50,071 bases of DNA from Candidatus Altimarinota bacterium (GCA_028692735.1 JAQUWS010000004.1:1-50071); one strand, 5' to 3'. Shown: positions 35,384 through 47,037, numbered from the stretch's first letter. Notes: a model not told the origin generated them from the letters alone. Translations and numbers: made by a program.

Positions 35384-36433
35384 ATGAATAAAAAATATTT
35401 AATTTTAACTGGAAGTTTTTGAGATGGACATAATGTAGCGAAAAATAGTATTAAAAATTATTTGGAAGAAAAGTGAGAAATTGTAAGAGTTTTTGACTAT
35501 GCAGATATGTTTGAATCAAAAGAATCAACTCAAAGATTGTATAAATTTTTTGCTGAAGATTATCCATTGCTTCGGAAATATTACTTAAAGTTACTTGAAC
35601 TTCATATTTGAAATATTTTTGCAAAAAAATATTTTGTAAACAAATATTCACAAATAGTTGATAAAGTTATAAATGAGTTTATTCCTGATTATATAATTTC
35701 TGTGTTCCCTGTTTCTCAATACTTTGTTTGAAATTATAAAGAAAAATATGGTTATAATTTTAAATTTTGAGTTGTAATTACAGATGCTACTATTCCATAT
35801 CCATGGTATTTTGAAGATAAATATATTGATAAATTTTTTGTAGTAGATAAATTTTCAAAAAAATATTTAGAAAATAAATTACCTAAAAGAAAAGATGATA
35901 TAATATCAACATTTTTTCCTCTTGAAAGAAAATATTTTTTAGATAAATCTGTTCTAAAAAATGATGTTATTGCTATACTATTGACAGCTTTTTCTTATGA
36001 TTTTTCAGCAAAGCTACTTAAGAGTCTTGAAAAAGAAAGTTTCTATAAGAAAGTAATAATTATTAAATGAAGAAATGATTTAGTATTTTGAAAACTTCAG
36101 AATAATTTTAATCACTCTAAATTTGAGTTTAGCAGTTTTATAAATATCAAAGATGACCTAAAAAATATTGATATATTTATATCAAAACCTGGTTGAGCTT
36201 TGGTTTCTGAATGTATTGCACAAGATGTATATATGATTATTCCGTTTTTTATTTATTGACAAGAAGAGGAAAATATAGATTTTCTTGAAAGAAATGATAT
36301 GTGATTTTTTTCAAAAGATGTAAATAGAATTGTTAATTTCTTAAAAGAATGATATAAAAAAATCAAGCTAGATAATTTTAAAAAAGTAAAAAATAGGGAT
36401 GCTGTAAAGGATATAATTGAAAATCTGATTTAG
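35384..36433 (+). CDS. GT28 glycosyltransferase of the MGDG synthase / diacylglycerol glucosyltransferase type
   Basis: The protein has 349 residues. The start MNKKYLILTGSFGDGHNVAK is the acceptor-binding loop of the family (GxGH). The middle VISVFPVSQYF and FGVVITDATIPYPW fit the N-domain; FISKPGGALVSECIAQ is the nucleotide-sugar-binding C-domain. The family transfers a sugar from a UDP-sugar to diacylglycerol or extends such lipids, at the cytoplasmic face of the membrane. A CGG codon (35573-35575, residue 64) falls in YPLL-x-KYY, where relatives often have Trp. Substrate not inferred. Confidence 0.85.
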
Positions 36434-36499
36434 TTCTTGTAATTTGATTATTTAATTTTTTAAGTATAATATAATTATTAGCAGTTAACATATTTAATA

Positions 36500-36676
36500 A
36501 TGGCTTTGGATTGTTTTAGAATGAATAATACTGGTTGAAAAAAAAATCAAAATGCACCTAGTAATAAATGAGATGAGGTAAAATATGTTGTTTATAAAAT
36601 ATGATGAAAACTTTTAAAATCTCTTGATTGAACTCCTCCATCTCAGACAAATCGTAGATTATCTGTAAAATGATAA
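36500..36676 (+). CDS. Small basic protein, unknown
   Basis: The ORF encodes 58 residues, starting MALDCFRMNNTGGKKNQ and ending TNRRLSVKG. It is Lys/Asn/Gly-rich, with five TGA-encoded Gly. It is followed by a terminator. No membrane span or known motif. The clean frame through TGA supports it. Confidence 0.6.
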
Positions 36677-36693
36677 ATTTTATTAAAGTAGAT

Positions 36694-36725
36694 AAAGCCT
36701 TAATTTAAAAAATTGAGGCTTTTAA
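36694..36725 (+). terminator. Terminator after the 36500 ORF
   Basis: AAAGCCT-TAATT pairs with AATTG-AGGCTTT around an A-rich loop and is followed by a short A/T run. Confidence 0.7.
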
Positions 36726-36794
36726 AGAAATTCTTTTACAAAATATAAAATTATTGATATAATGAGTCTAATTTATTTATTAAAATATTTAAAT

Positions 36795-37430
36795 ATGTCT
36801 ATAAATTCATGAATATTAAAAGAAGAAAGTGATAAAAATAATGAAAAGTTAAAGAAAAAAGAGGCTGAAATAAACAAAGAAAATCTAGAAAAATCAAAAA
36901 AACAAAAAGAAAAAATAGAAGTTCAAGAGCAAGCGGAAAACAATTTATATGAACTAAAAAATATGCTTGATAAGTGAGTCCTTGATGATAGAACTGAAGA
37001 TTTGGTTGAAGACATAGTTGAATTTGATGTAATTTCCCAAAAAGAAATTGAAGAAATTTTTGATGAAATTGAGGAAATTGAAAATACAAAGGATATAGAT
37101 AAAGTAATCCCTAAAACTTTTAGAATAACAAAAGATGACTATAAGAAATCATTAACTGATGAAGTAACAAGAAAACATACTATTAAAAAAATCAATTCTG
37201 CATTATCTATAATTGTGACAAAGATTAATCCTAAATCATCTGTTTGAATGAATATAATTTGATGATTTTTATATGTTATTGATAAGAAACTTGTAAAAAT
37301 TCAAGAAAATCATATAGATATAAAAAATAGTTTGAATAAAGTTGAGGAAAAATCAAGTTGAAAAAAATATGTAAAAAAAAGTCTTGGTCAAAAAATAATT
37401 GATTTTTTTAGAGAAGTAATAAATAGCTAA
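36795..37430 (+). CDS. Charged coiled-coil protein, unknown
   Basis: The protein has 211 residues. Residues 7-55 are a Lys/Glu-rich coiled coil (KEESDKNNEKLKKKEAEINK). Residues about 60-100 are acidic helices (DLVEDIVEFDVISQKEIEEI). A short hydrophobic GMNIIGGFLYVI segment lies near residue 150, and the end is basic (KKYVKKSLGQKIIDFFREV). It is followed after 3 bp by the first EamA-type permease, so it is probably co-transcribed. No family is recognised. Confidence 0.75.
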
Positions 37431-37433
37431 TAT

Positions 37434-38300
37434 ATGTTTTATTGAATAATTTGAGCTTTACTTACTTCTGTGTGAGATTTGGCTTATAAAAAATCTGTAA
37501 TAGTTAGTAAATCAAAATTATCAAACTCTTGATATCAGTTTGTGAGTTGATTTTTTTATGTATTGTTGATTTCTTTTTTTTATTTTATATCTATTATCTT
37601 TGATTTTCAATCAATAACAAACATACTTATATTAAAAATAATTTCTATTTTTTTCATTATCTGAAGTATAAATGTATTTTGATGATTATTATCTTCTTTT
37701 GCATATAAAAATGAAAAAATATCTGTTTTGACTATTTATCAACAATTTGAAACAATTTTTACTGTAATTTTTTGATTTATATTTTTCTCATGAATTTCTT
37801 ATATATCTTTTATTTTTGTATTTATTGCTTGAATTACTTTACTTTTATGAAGTTTTGATAAACAGAATCTGAAGTTCAATAAATATGCTTTTGCTATAAT
37901 GTTATCTAGTATAATCTACTCAGTTAAGTCTAATTTACTTGCTTTCTTACTTATTTCAATTACTCCACTTGATTCTATTTTGTATTCAAACTTATTTACT
38001 TTTATTTGTGCATTGTTACTTGTATATTTTAAAAACGAATCTAAAAAAAGTATTAATAAAACCGATAAAAAAATGGTTGTTTACATGATTTTTGAGAGCT
38101 TTAGTCGGATTTTGATTTGAATAATTTATGCTTACTTGATTTCTGAAATATGAATTGTACAAACTTCATTATTATCACTTTTAAGTATATTGACAAATCT
38201 TGTTTTTTGATATATTTTCTTTAAAGAGATTCCTACAAAAAAAGAATATTTGATTACATTTGTTGTAATTTCTTGTGTAATTTTATGAAATTTATTTTAA
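37434..38300 (+). CDS. EamA/DMT-type permease (copy 1)
   Basis: The protein has 288 residues and nine or ten hydrophobic spans in two halves, the layout of drug/metabolite transporters (EamA family). It starts MFYGIIGALLTSVGDLAYKK and has YQQFETIFTVIFGFIFF in the middle. Substrates range over amino acids, nucleotides and sugars in the family, so nothing specific is claimed. A CGG codon (residue 225) sits in a transmembrane stretch, ESFS-x-ILIG, and matches the same position in copy 2. Confidence 0.82.
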
Positions 38301-38313
38301 TAAATAATCTTTT

Positions 38314-39183
38314 ATGTTTTATTGAATAATTTGAGCTATTTTAAATTCTTTGTGAGATATAGCTTATAAAAAATCAGTATTAACTGCTGAGGATAAAATT
38401 TCTCCTTATTGATATCAGTTTGCAAGTTGGTGAGTATCTTTAAGTATTATTTCTCTAACTTATTTTTTTTGTGTTTTTTTCAATATAATTGAGTTTAATC
38501 ATATTTTGAATTTAAAAAATTTGCTTATTTTTTGTCTTTTATGACCGATGAGTGTTTGAGTAAGTTTTTTATTTGCATATGCTTATAAAAATGAGAAAGT
38601 AGCTGTGCTTACACCTTATCAACAAGCTGAAACTATTTTCACTGTAATTTTATGATTTCTATTTTTCTCTTGAATTTCATTTAAAGCTTTTTTATTTGTG
38701 TTACTTGCTTGATTTATACTGATTGTTTGAAGTATAGATTTCAAAAATATAAGCTTTAATAAATATGCTTTTTCTGTGGTTTTGTGAAGTTTCATTTATT
38801 CTATAAAATCAAATTTAATTGCTTACATTCTTATTTCTATAAGTCCTTTAGAATCTATTTTTTATTGAAACATATTTGCTTTTTTAGCCGCTCTTGCAAT
38901 GATTAATTATAAAAAAGAATTTTTATTGACAGTTAGGCAAACTTCAAAAAAAATGGTTATGTTTATGAATTTTGAAAGTACTGTTCGGTTACTTGTATGA
39001 TTTGTTTATGCTTATCTAGTTTCTGAAGTTTGAATTATTCAAACAACTCTTTTAGGATTATTAACAATTTTTTCAAATATGATTTTTGCTTACTTCGTAT
39101 TTAAGGAAGTCCCTGAAAAAAAGGATTATTTTATAGCACTTCTTGTAATAATTTGTATTACCTTATGAACATTTGCAGGATAA
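38314..39183 (+). CDS. EamA/DMT-type permease (copy 2)
   Basis: The protein has 289 residues and starts 13 bp after copy 1. MFYGIIGAILNSLGDIAYKK and YQQAETIFTVILGFLFF parallel copy 1 over the full length, so they are tandem paralogues and may form a heterodimer. CGG is again at residue 225 (ESTV-x-LLVG). It is followed 70 bp later by the GT2 gene. Confidence 0.82.
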
Positions 39184-39253
39184 TATTTTAACTTTATTTT
39201 ACAAAAATCATATTTCTCTTATAATTTAATAAATAATCATAATCTAACAAAAA

Positions 39254-40207
39254 ATGAAACTAATAATTCAAATTCCTTGTCTAAACGAAGAAAAAACTTT
39301 ACCTTTGGTAATGGCTGATATACCAAAAAAAATTGACTGAATTGATATAATTGAAACTATGATTATTGATGATTGATCAACAGACAAGACAATTGAAGTA
39401 GCAAAAGAATTATGAGTTACTCATATAGTAAAACATATTTGAAATAAATGACTTTGAGTTGCTTTTAAATCTGGTCAAGAAAAAGCATTGGAACTTGGTG
39501 CTGACATACTTGTAAATACTGATTGAGATAATCAATATCCTTGAAAATACATTCCTGATTTAGTTAAACCTATAATAGAATGAAAAGCTCAGATTGTAAT
39601 AAGTGATAGGCAAACAAAAAAAATTAAGCATTTTTCTCCTATAAAAAAGTTTTTTCAATGGCTTTGAAGTAGTCTTGTTAGATTTTTATCTTGAACTGAT
39701 GTCCCTGATACAGTTAGTTGATTTAGAGCTTATAGCAAAGAATCTTTATTACAACTAAATGTCTCTTCTAGATTTAGTTATGTACTTGATACAATTGTAC
39801 AAGCATGAGCAAAAAGATTAAAAATAGAAAGTATAAAAATAACTACAAATAAACCTACTCGTGAATCAAGACTTTTTAAGTCTATTTGGCAACATATGAG
39901 AAAATCTTTGATAAATCTTTTTAGAGTTTATGCTATGTATAATCCATTAAAAATATTTTTCTTATTATCTTCTCCTTTTTTCTTGGTTTGAATCGTTTGA
40001 ATTATAAGATTTTTGTATTTTTTCTCTCAAGATCCAGTAAATACTTGAAAAATCCAATCCCTTATACTTTCTTGAGTATGTTTAACTATTGCTGTACAAT
40101 TTATAGCTCTTTGAATTATCTGAGATTTGATTGCAAAAAATAGAAAACTTATAGAGGATAATTTGTATTATACAAAGAAAAATTACTTTGAGAAAAAAGT
40201 TAAATAA
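39254..40207 (+). CDS. GT2 glycosyltransferase (dolichyl-phosphate mannosyltransferase-like)
   Basis: The protein has 317 residues. It opens MKLIIQIPCLNEEKTLPLV, then IDDGSTDKT and NTDGDNQYPG, the nucleotide-sugar and metal sites of GT-A enzymes; the middle VSGFRAYSKESL is the family's acceptor region. Two hydrophobic spans lie at the C-terminus (FLLSSPFFLVGIVGIIRFL and the next). Such enzymes load sugars onto a polyprenyl phosphate on the inner membrane face. The end overlaps the convergent 40200 gene by 8 bp. Confidence 0.9.
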
Positions 40208-40631
40208 TATTTATTTCTTTTTTTATAGATGGTTTAATTCAAGGAATATCAAAATCAACTTTTATTACCCATGGTTCTTTTATTTCATCTAAAAATGCTT
40301 TATGATTTGCTTCTTCATCGCTAACTGATCATCTTGCATATTTATCATACCATAATTCTAGTTCTTGAATATTCACGAAGTCAATATCAAATAAGATTTC
40401 TTTTACATCTGATGAAAAATACTGTGTTTCTCATTGTATATTTCTTATAAATGGTTTTTCATTATAAAAAATTCATCTCTCTGTCCAAGATAAACTTATA
40501 TTTAACGACTTTGATGTAAAATTTGAGTTAGTTTTAATTACAACTTTTCATTTAAGTTTTCATCATAAGCTTATTTCATTTTGGTCTAGATAAAATTCAA
40601 TTTGTGCTTTTTTCTTTAAAAAATCAAACAT
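40200..40631 (-). CDS. Small beta-rich protein, unknown
   Basis: The ORF encodes 143 residues. The first 60 (AQIEFYLDQNEISLGGKLKG, then KVVIKTNSNFTSKSLNISLS) look like the first strands of an arrestin-like or Spo0M-like sandwich, but this is by eye only. The rest is acidic with Trp residues. It has no signal peptide. It is convergent with and overlaps the GT2 gene by 8 bp. Confidence 0.7.
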
Positions 40632-40768
40632 AATAATTTGTTACGGGTAATTTATTTAAAGTTTATTTATATAATCTTATTTGTCAAAAAACGATTAAAT
40701 AATCAAACTTTTTGAAAAAATTATTTTTCTTGTATAATCTTTATGTTTTATTATCTAACTAAATTATT

Positions 40769-41026
40769 ATGAAATGTCCTGTTTGTATTGATGTAACGTT
40801 GTTAATGACAGAAAAAAGATGAGTTGAAGTAGATTATTGTCCTGAATGTAGATGAATTTGGCTAGACAAATGAGAACTTGAAAAACTTATACAAGCCGAA
40901 AAAATTTATGATAAAGAAAAACTTGATAACGAATGGTATAAAGATCCTGATAAAAAAATAAAATACCAAACAAAAAAACATCAAGAAAAGAAAAGTTTTT
41001 TAGATGTATTTGATTTTTTCGATTAG
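40769..41026 (+). CDS. TFIIB-type zinc-ribbon protein (zf-TFIIB family)
   Basis: The protein has 85 residues. It shows the small bacterial zf-TFIIB domain: CPVC near residue 3, CPECRGIWLDKGELEKL near residues 24-40, and a charged C-terminal tail (KKHQEKKSFLDVFDFFD). Two CxxC pairs bind zinc. Its role is unknown; homologues are common in many phyla. A TATAAT-like box lies at 40733-40738. Confidence 0.88.
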
Positions 41027-41040
41027 AATTATTATATATA

Positions 41041-41077
41041 AAAAAGAGTATAATTTAAAAAAATTATACTCTTTTTT
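41041..41077. terminator. Bidirectional terminator between zf-TFIIB gene and Big2 pseudopilin
   Basis: AAAAAGAGTATAATTT and AAATTATACTCTTTTT pair around AAAA. It serves the plus gene ending at 41026 and the minus gene ending at 41081. Confidence 0.85.
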
Positions 41078-41080
41078 ATA

Positions 41081-43369
41081 CTAGTTTGATAATGTAGTTA
41101 CATAAAATTCTACATAAAATGGGTCTCATCATTGTGATGAAAGGTATATGTAATTATTATAAAGTATCTTGTTTGTAAAAAAATCTGTATACTTCCATGT
41201 TCATAAACTTGAATGAGGTGTATAGGCTGATGTGTAAAAAGCTCATTGAGCATTATATACTCTAGCATCTCAATCTGATGGAACTTGATTTACAGCTAAA
41301 TAATGTCAATCTGTGCTTGAATTACTAGATTGATATACTGTATAATAAAACCTTGTTATTGACATCATTTTTAATAAAGGAATTCAAACTCAAGCTACTC
41401 AGTTTGGAACATACAATTTAACTGTTTTATGTCAGTCATGACTTCAGTATCATTGAAATGTTATATTTGTATAACTTGAATTATTATCATATTTCAAATA
41501 TGATTCATCTCTTCCATTTACTAAATTATCAAAAGGATATGATATATCTGTTGGAGGAGTTCACACCACTGTAAGTGGCTTTCATTGACTATTTGCACAA
41601 TTTCATCATACAGGAGTTATTGTTGTAGTTCAGGCAGAAACTCAAATAATTGTAGAACCTGATATAGTAGCAACTTCAGGATTGGATGACGTATATCAAG
41701 TCGGAGAAACTTTACATGAATCTGTTATATTTGTAGTCTTATAAAAAACTATTGAATTTGATTCAAGATTAAATGATCATGTTGTTACGTAAAATTCTAC
41801 ATAAAATGGGTCTCATCATTGTGATGAAAGATATATGTAATTTGTATTAAGTATTTTATCCTTGAAAAATTGAGTTGATTTCCATGTTCACAAACTCGTA
41901 TGAGGAGTAAACGCTGATGTATAAAAAGCTCATTGAGCATTATATACTCTTGCATCTCAATCTGATGGTACTTGATTTACAGCTAGATAATGTCCATCTG
42001 TATTTGAATTACTGGATTGATATACTGTATAAGAAAATTCTGTTATTGGCATATTTTCTCATAATGGAATTCAAATTCATGCAACTCAATTTGGGACATA
42101 CAATTTAACTGTTTTATGTCAATCATGACTTCAATATCCCTGAAATGATATATTTGACCAACTTGAATTGTTATCATATTTAAATATTGTGCTTTCAGAT
42201 AACTTATCAAATGGAAACTCTGGTATGACATGAACAACAGTTAATTCTTTTGGTAAAAAATTATCACAATTTCATCAAATCGGTGTTATAAGAGTTGTTC
42301 AACTTGAAATTCAAGTTATAGTTGTTCAAGAAATTGTAGCTACTGCAGTATTTGATGATATGTATCAAGTTGGAGATATTATACAATTATCAGTTATTGT
42401 AGCAGTTTGACTATCAGAAATAACAGATGTATTAAGTGTAAATGATGTATTTGATCATGAATTTTTTGTATTTAAGTATTCAGTTTTATTAAAAAGACCT
42501 AAGATAAATCACTCTCATCAATCTTGAGAAGGATTTAATAATGTGTTAAATTCAGCATTTCATGATAATACACTTCAACTATAACTATCTTGTAATCATA
42601 AAAATAGTTTATGTCTTTCAATCGCTCATGTTGTAGTATTTGCTTGTAAATCTTGACAACTTCAATTATCACTATATGCAACTAAATTTTGCAAGCTTGG
42701 TCTATAATTAAATCCTCAATATATATTAAATTTAGAAGATTTGTATGTTGGTGGTAAATTTCAAAATCAATCATATACAAGACTTCAACTATAAATTATC
42801 TCTTGTACTGTTGTCTTCGTATCGTCAGATGTAACTATTGATGGTAATGCTAATATATCACAATTAGTTCAAGTTAGTGTTTGGAGCATTTTTCAATTAT
42901 ATGTTCATTCAACTAAAGCTCTAGCATTTTCTCAATCTGCATATGTTTTATATACCCCATTAATTTTTGTTAATGTATTTTTTTCAAGTACTCATGCTAA
43001 CTCATATTCAGTTCAGGCTTTTGTAATAGAATATGTATATTCTGTATTAACTAAAGGATCTAATGGTAATTTATCAAGTTTTTCCACATTTATAAACGTT
43101 GACTCTCAAAAAGTTCATTGTTTCCATATTAATGATCAAGAGTATGTTATATCTACTGAATTGGTAGGAGTTGGGTATGTTCATACTTTTGTTATATATA
43201 ACTCTAAAGTTTTTCTCATCAAACTTAAATCTGCTATTCTTACACTATCTCTTGAATTTTTTGTATATCACTCAAAACTTATTATTGATATTGTTCATAG
43301 TATTATTAATATAACAATTGTAACTATTAATTCTACTAAAGTAAATCACTTAATTTTTTTTGTTTTCAT
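41081..43369 (-). CDS. Very large type IV pilin-like protein with Big2-type and repeated C-terminal domains
   Basis: The protein has 762 residues. MKTKKIKGFTLVELIVTIVI is a class III signal with a TGA-encoded Gly at -1 and Glu at +5; the helix continues with SRDSVRIADL. Then comes a stretch typical of this pilin set (YPTPTNSVDITYSGSLIW). The C-terminal half has two long repeats; each includes an Ig-like Big2 segment (SSNPEVATISGSTIIGVSAG) and a domain ending GGDPFYVEFYVTT. So the protein is a pilin scaffold carrying a long beta-domain stalk. It lies beside the SLH and S-layer-like genes. Confidence 0.85.
41091..41600. repeat. Internal duplication in the Big2 pseudopilin, unit 2
   Basis: About 500 bp similar to 41779-42290 in the same orientation. 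The first 70 bp (with CATAAAATGGGTCTCATC) are almost identical. It encodes the C-terminal beta domain. Edges are approximate. Confidence 0.75.
41779..42290. repeat. Internal duplication in the Big2 pseudopilin, unit 1
   Basis: This is the partner of 41091-41600. Together with the Big2 segment it forms a repeat of about 690 bp. Edges are approximate. Confidence 0.75.
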
Positions 43370-43627
43370 AATTTTCTAATAATAATAAAATTATATATTT
43401 ATTATTTACTTTTTATTAAATTTATCAAAATTATTTTTTATTTTTCTTTGACAAAATACTAATTTTATTTTTTGCTATATATTTAAAATTACCCTTATTT
43501 TTGTTATTTTTATAAAAAGATTTTATTTATGATGCTCTGTTTTTTATTGTTTTTCAAAATTTAATTTTTATTATGAGTTGAAAAATTATTTTATTTAGTT
43601 AATCTTAATATTAATAGCTATCAATGC
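43370..43627. other. AT-rich spacer upstream of the Big2 pseudopilin
   Basis: No reading frame of gene quality is seen; long T runs dominate. It must include the promoter of the Big2 pseudopilin on the minus strand. Together with the terminator at 43628-43664 it makes a gap of over 300 bp. Confidence 0.6.
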
Positions 43628-43664
43628 AAAAAAAAGATGAATCCTGTATAATACAGAAATCATC
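43628..43664 (-). terminator. Terminator after the SLH-domain gene
   Basis: On the minus strand GATGA and CTGTAT pair with ATACAG and TCATC, followed by T8. It lies 29 bp past the stop at 43693. Confidence 0.88.
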
Positions 43665-43692
43665 TAATAAATCTTTAGTTATTTTAATATAA

Positions 43693-45021
43693 CTATCTAA
43701 ATTCCATTGATCTAATAATTATTTTAGCTACCTCTGCTCTTGTTATATTATCAAAAGGTTTAAACAATGAATTTCAATTTAACACTTGTCAATTAACAAT
43801 TCATAGAGTGTTAGCAGATTCTATATACTTAATAGGCCATCAACTTACATCTATAAAGCTGGAAATTTGATTAGTTTTAAATTGAAAATCTCAAGTTCAC
43901 ATTAATATTTTCATAGCCTCTGCTCTAGATATATATTTACTGGGATTAAAATTATCATTATTTCAATCAACAATATTTAATTCTACTGCTTTAGCTATAA
44001 CCTTTGCTTCCCAAGAAGTTTTTATAACATCATTAAACTTAAGTGAAGAAGTGTTAACTTGAGAATAATCAATTTTATATGATAATAGAACCATCTTTAA
44101 ATATTCTACTCTAGTTGCAAATTGATTTGGTCTAAATGTATTATCATCGTATCAATTAGCAAGTCATGATAATATTAACTTTATAATATAATTTTTTGCC
44201 CAATTATTTTTTATATCTTTTAAAGTTATTATTGTTCAATCAACTCTAACTATTTTTATATCTCAATTATCATTTTCTATAACAGTTCAATTAACTATAT
44301 CTCAATTAATTTCATAACCTCAAGTATTATTAACAATAATACAAGATTTTGCAAGATTTCATCAAGAACAACTTACTCAATTTTTTTTTGTTAAAACATA
44401 TTCATTTCAAATGAGTTTACATTCTAATTGTGAATCTAAACAAGTAGATGTAGTTGTTCCCCATGATGTCCATGTTCATCATCCATATCATCATCCTCAA
44501 CCACTACTACTTCTAATACATGATATTCATGATAAATTATATCAAGAATTACATGTTATGTTACAACTTGAAGAATCTACACTTCAATCTGAAACTGTTG
44601 CTGGATCACAAGTAGGAAGAATTGAATTTAGATTTAAATCATATTGACATACATCTGATATAAAAGTAATTCAAGTAGTATTTGGACAAATACTTGTCAT
44701 TTTTGTTATATTTGTTGATCATAAATTATAAGTTAATCATCAAGTAATTAATTTATAGTTTAGACTTCATGTAAATTCATTTAGAGTTATTTTTTGGTCA
44801 AGAGCAGTATTTCATCAATATTGTCAATTTGAAGAAATAGCAATTTCTCAAAGTTTTGTTGGTCAATTATATACTTGAACGGATCATGTTAAAATTGAAT
44901 TAATTCAATTTTTTACAGTTCACCATACTGACATTGGAAAATTTGGTAATGATGTAGCTGATACAGATAAATTAATTAAAAGAAAAGCTATAATTACTCA
45001 TGTTATAATTTTTTTTTTCAT
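43693..45021 (-). CDS. SLH-domain surface protein
   Basis: The protein has 442 residues. The signal peptide is MKKKIITGVIIAFLLINLSVSA. The N-terminal half is beta-rich with a few Cys. The C-terminal about 190 residues are S-layer homology repeats, for example FNPSKYISRAEAMKILM and KPFDNITRAEVAKIIIR. SLH domains bind secondary wall polymers on peptidoglycan, so the protein should be fixed to the wall. It follows the S-layer-like gene by 87 bp with a hairpin in between. SLH anchoring is common in monoderm and some candidate-phylum bacteria. Confidence 0.9.
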
Positions 45022-45057
45022 AGGTATTTAGATTAAATGATAAGAAAATCTTATAAA

Positions 45058-45085
45058 TTGATACCGATATGATAATCGGTATCAA
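45058..45085 (-). terminator. Hairpin after the S-layer-like gene
   Basis: TTGATACCGAT and ATCGGTATCAA pair around ATGATA, 24 bp past the stop on the minus strand. The downstream T-rich run is weak, so some read-through into the SLH gene is possible. Confidence 0.75.
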
Positions 45086-45108
45086 TAAAATTATTGCAAG
45101 AAATATAA

Positions 45109-46710
45109 TTACTCATTTCATCCATAAACACCATTTGAAGACATAAATACTCAATATGCTTCTCAAGTTTGATATGCTGGAGTATTTGAAAAGCTTGTAT
45201 ATACTTTGTTTGGATTTGTTACTCATTGAGTTAAATCAATAATAGAAGATGCTGATGTTCAAATAGTACTATATGGAGCAACATTTGTAGTTGTGCCAAG
45301 TATGTTCCATCATGATAAAAGTGTTTTACTATGTAACTTTTCAGAAGGAGTTAGTCATATTTTATTTGTTAAATACAGGTTTACAGAAGTTAAGTTAGTA
45401 TTATTAACTAGAAATCATTCTAAAGGTTGAATAGATCAAGTCGATGCTATTACACTAGCAAATGAATTTCACTCTAGCTTATAAAAAGTTAATCCTGCCC
45501 CTAAATTAGAAAATGACAATGAACTAAGAGTATTTGGAGTAGAAACTACATTCCATCCAGGAGATAGCGTGATTGTCATATCAACAATATTAGATATAAT
45601 TGTAGCATTGTATGTAAAACTTGTTCAAGCTACATCTGCAGAACATGTAACTTTTGTTACATTATCTGTACAAGTTGTTGCTCAATCTGTAGACATAAGA
45701 GCTTGTAATGCAGTCACAACTTGTGCAACTGTTTTTGTTCAAACTACAACATAATCATAATTTGTACCATTAATAGTTGCTCTAAAAGTCTCTCAATCAG
45801 TTGGAGTTGTAGGTAAAAAATCTACGATTTGTTGAGTAGCTAGTTTATTTAAAGTACTAGATACTAGTGTAAATGAAGTACCTGCAAAATCAGAAGTTAT
45901 TGTTATCATAGTTGCATTATCAACAGCTGTAACATTTACCCCTTGTGCAGATAAATTTATTGCAGAAGTTAACCCTGCTGTAACATTTGCAACTGATGCA
46001 ACCGTAGCTATATAATTAATTGTAAGTCAATTAATTGTTACACTAAATGTATCTCAGATTTCGACATTTGCAGGAGTTACAGTACTAACTTGGGCAACAG
46101 CCGTAACTGGAACAACTCAAGTTACCGTTGTTGTAGATGTTACATTAGCACTTGCAGTAAATGCAATATTTGTTGCTGAATTTTCTGTTCAAGTAGTTGT
46201 AAACTTAGTTGTTGTAGCAGTATCAGCGGTAACTGACAGTGCTCAATGAACAGCATCAGTAACATTTATTAATGTGTCTAAAATATTTGCAATCTCTGTT
46301 GGAGTTCTTGCAACTCAAGGGTTAGTTAATGTATAGTTATTTATAGTTGCTCATCATGTACAATCTATATCATCAACTGATGTTGAATTATCTCAAGTTC
46401 ATGCTCAATTTGTAAATGTTACTGTACAAGTACCAATTATAACACTTTCAGTATTTGCTGGTAATGCTCAAACAGTAAGAGTTTGGGAAGCTTTTACTTC
46501 AGTTACTCAAACAACATTTGATGTTCAAGTTGCTGAAACATTTGTTTGATTATTTACTCAAACAGACACATTTGCTTGTGTTAAAGATGTAGTAAATCCT
46601 GAACCTGCAGCAAATACATTTTGGAATGGTGAAATAAATGAGAATGTCATTAGTAATACTAACGAAACAGAACTCATTTTTTTAATGCGATTAGTTAAAT
46701 TATTTTTCAT
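45109..46710 (-). CDS. Ala/Thr/Val-rich secreted surface protein (S-layer-like)
   Basis: The protein has 533 residues. The signal peptide ends near FISPFQNVFAAGSG. The mature part is very rich in Thr, Ala, Val and Ser with short beta-strand repeats (TSNVVGVTEVKASQTLTVGA, DTFSVTINGLTINYIATVAS) and only four or so Cys. The C-terminal 110 residues are of different make-up (LTPSEKLHSKTLLSGWNILG). It resembles major S-layer or surface-array proteins by composition, not by a family I can name. Its codons are less AT-driven in amino-acid choice than neighbours, suggesting strong selection and high expression. The SLH gene next door may anchor the layer. Confidence 0.8.
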
Positions 46711-46848
46711 AGGAAATTTATTAGGAAATAAATATTCTCTATAATTAATTTAAATTTATGTGGTGAAACAAAGAAAAAATTATATCTTTATTAATACATA
46801 GTATTATTTCAGTAATATTTTCTGTACAATTTATTATCGTGAAATAGA

Positions 46849-47037
46849 AAGAACTAGTTTTTCAGTGTTTCAATAGATATAGATGAAAAATAACTATTTA
46901 AACGGTAAATCCTATAGTTTTTTCAAGCTTTCTATTAGGAACCCTGCACAACTTAAAACTAAGAGGGGATTTATAATAATTAATCCTCTTATAAAAGTCC
47001 AGTGAAGGAATTTAAAAAAGAGAAATTTGGGCCAACT
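46849..47037. ncRNA. Candidate structured RNA (class and strand unknown)
   Basis: Several pairings are visible by eye. AATAGAAAG (about 46851) can pair with CTTTCTATT (46928-46936), enclosing a hairpin with AACTAT/ATAGTT arms and a conserved-looking ACGGTAAATCCT loop. AAGAGG and AATCCTCTT form another stem. The short C/G-rich patches (AACCCTGCACAAC, AAGTCCAGTGAAGG, GGGCCAAC) stand out against very AT-rich DNA. No known RNA class was matched; some likeness to group I intron core blocks was noticed but is weak. Confidence 0.3.

Noticed and set aside
36795-37430. The coiled-coil gene as a partner subunit of the EamA permeases
   Set aside because: It is adjacent and likely co-transcribed, but EamA permeases need no such subunit and no interaction motif is visible.
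44411-44647. A plus-strand His-rich ORF
   Set aside because: It lies antisense to the intact SLH gene and has low-complexity His from the complementary strand.
46758-46847. A 29-codon hydrophobic plus-strand ORF in the divergent spacer
   Set aside because: It is too short, has no promoter or terminator of its own and no family likeness; kept only as a remark in the spacer entry.
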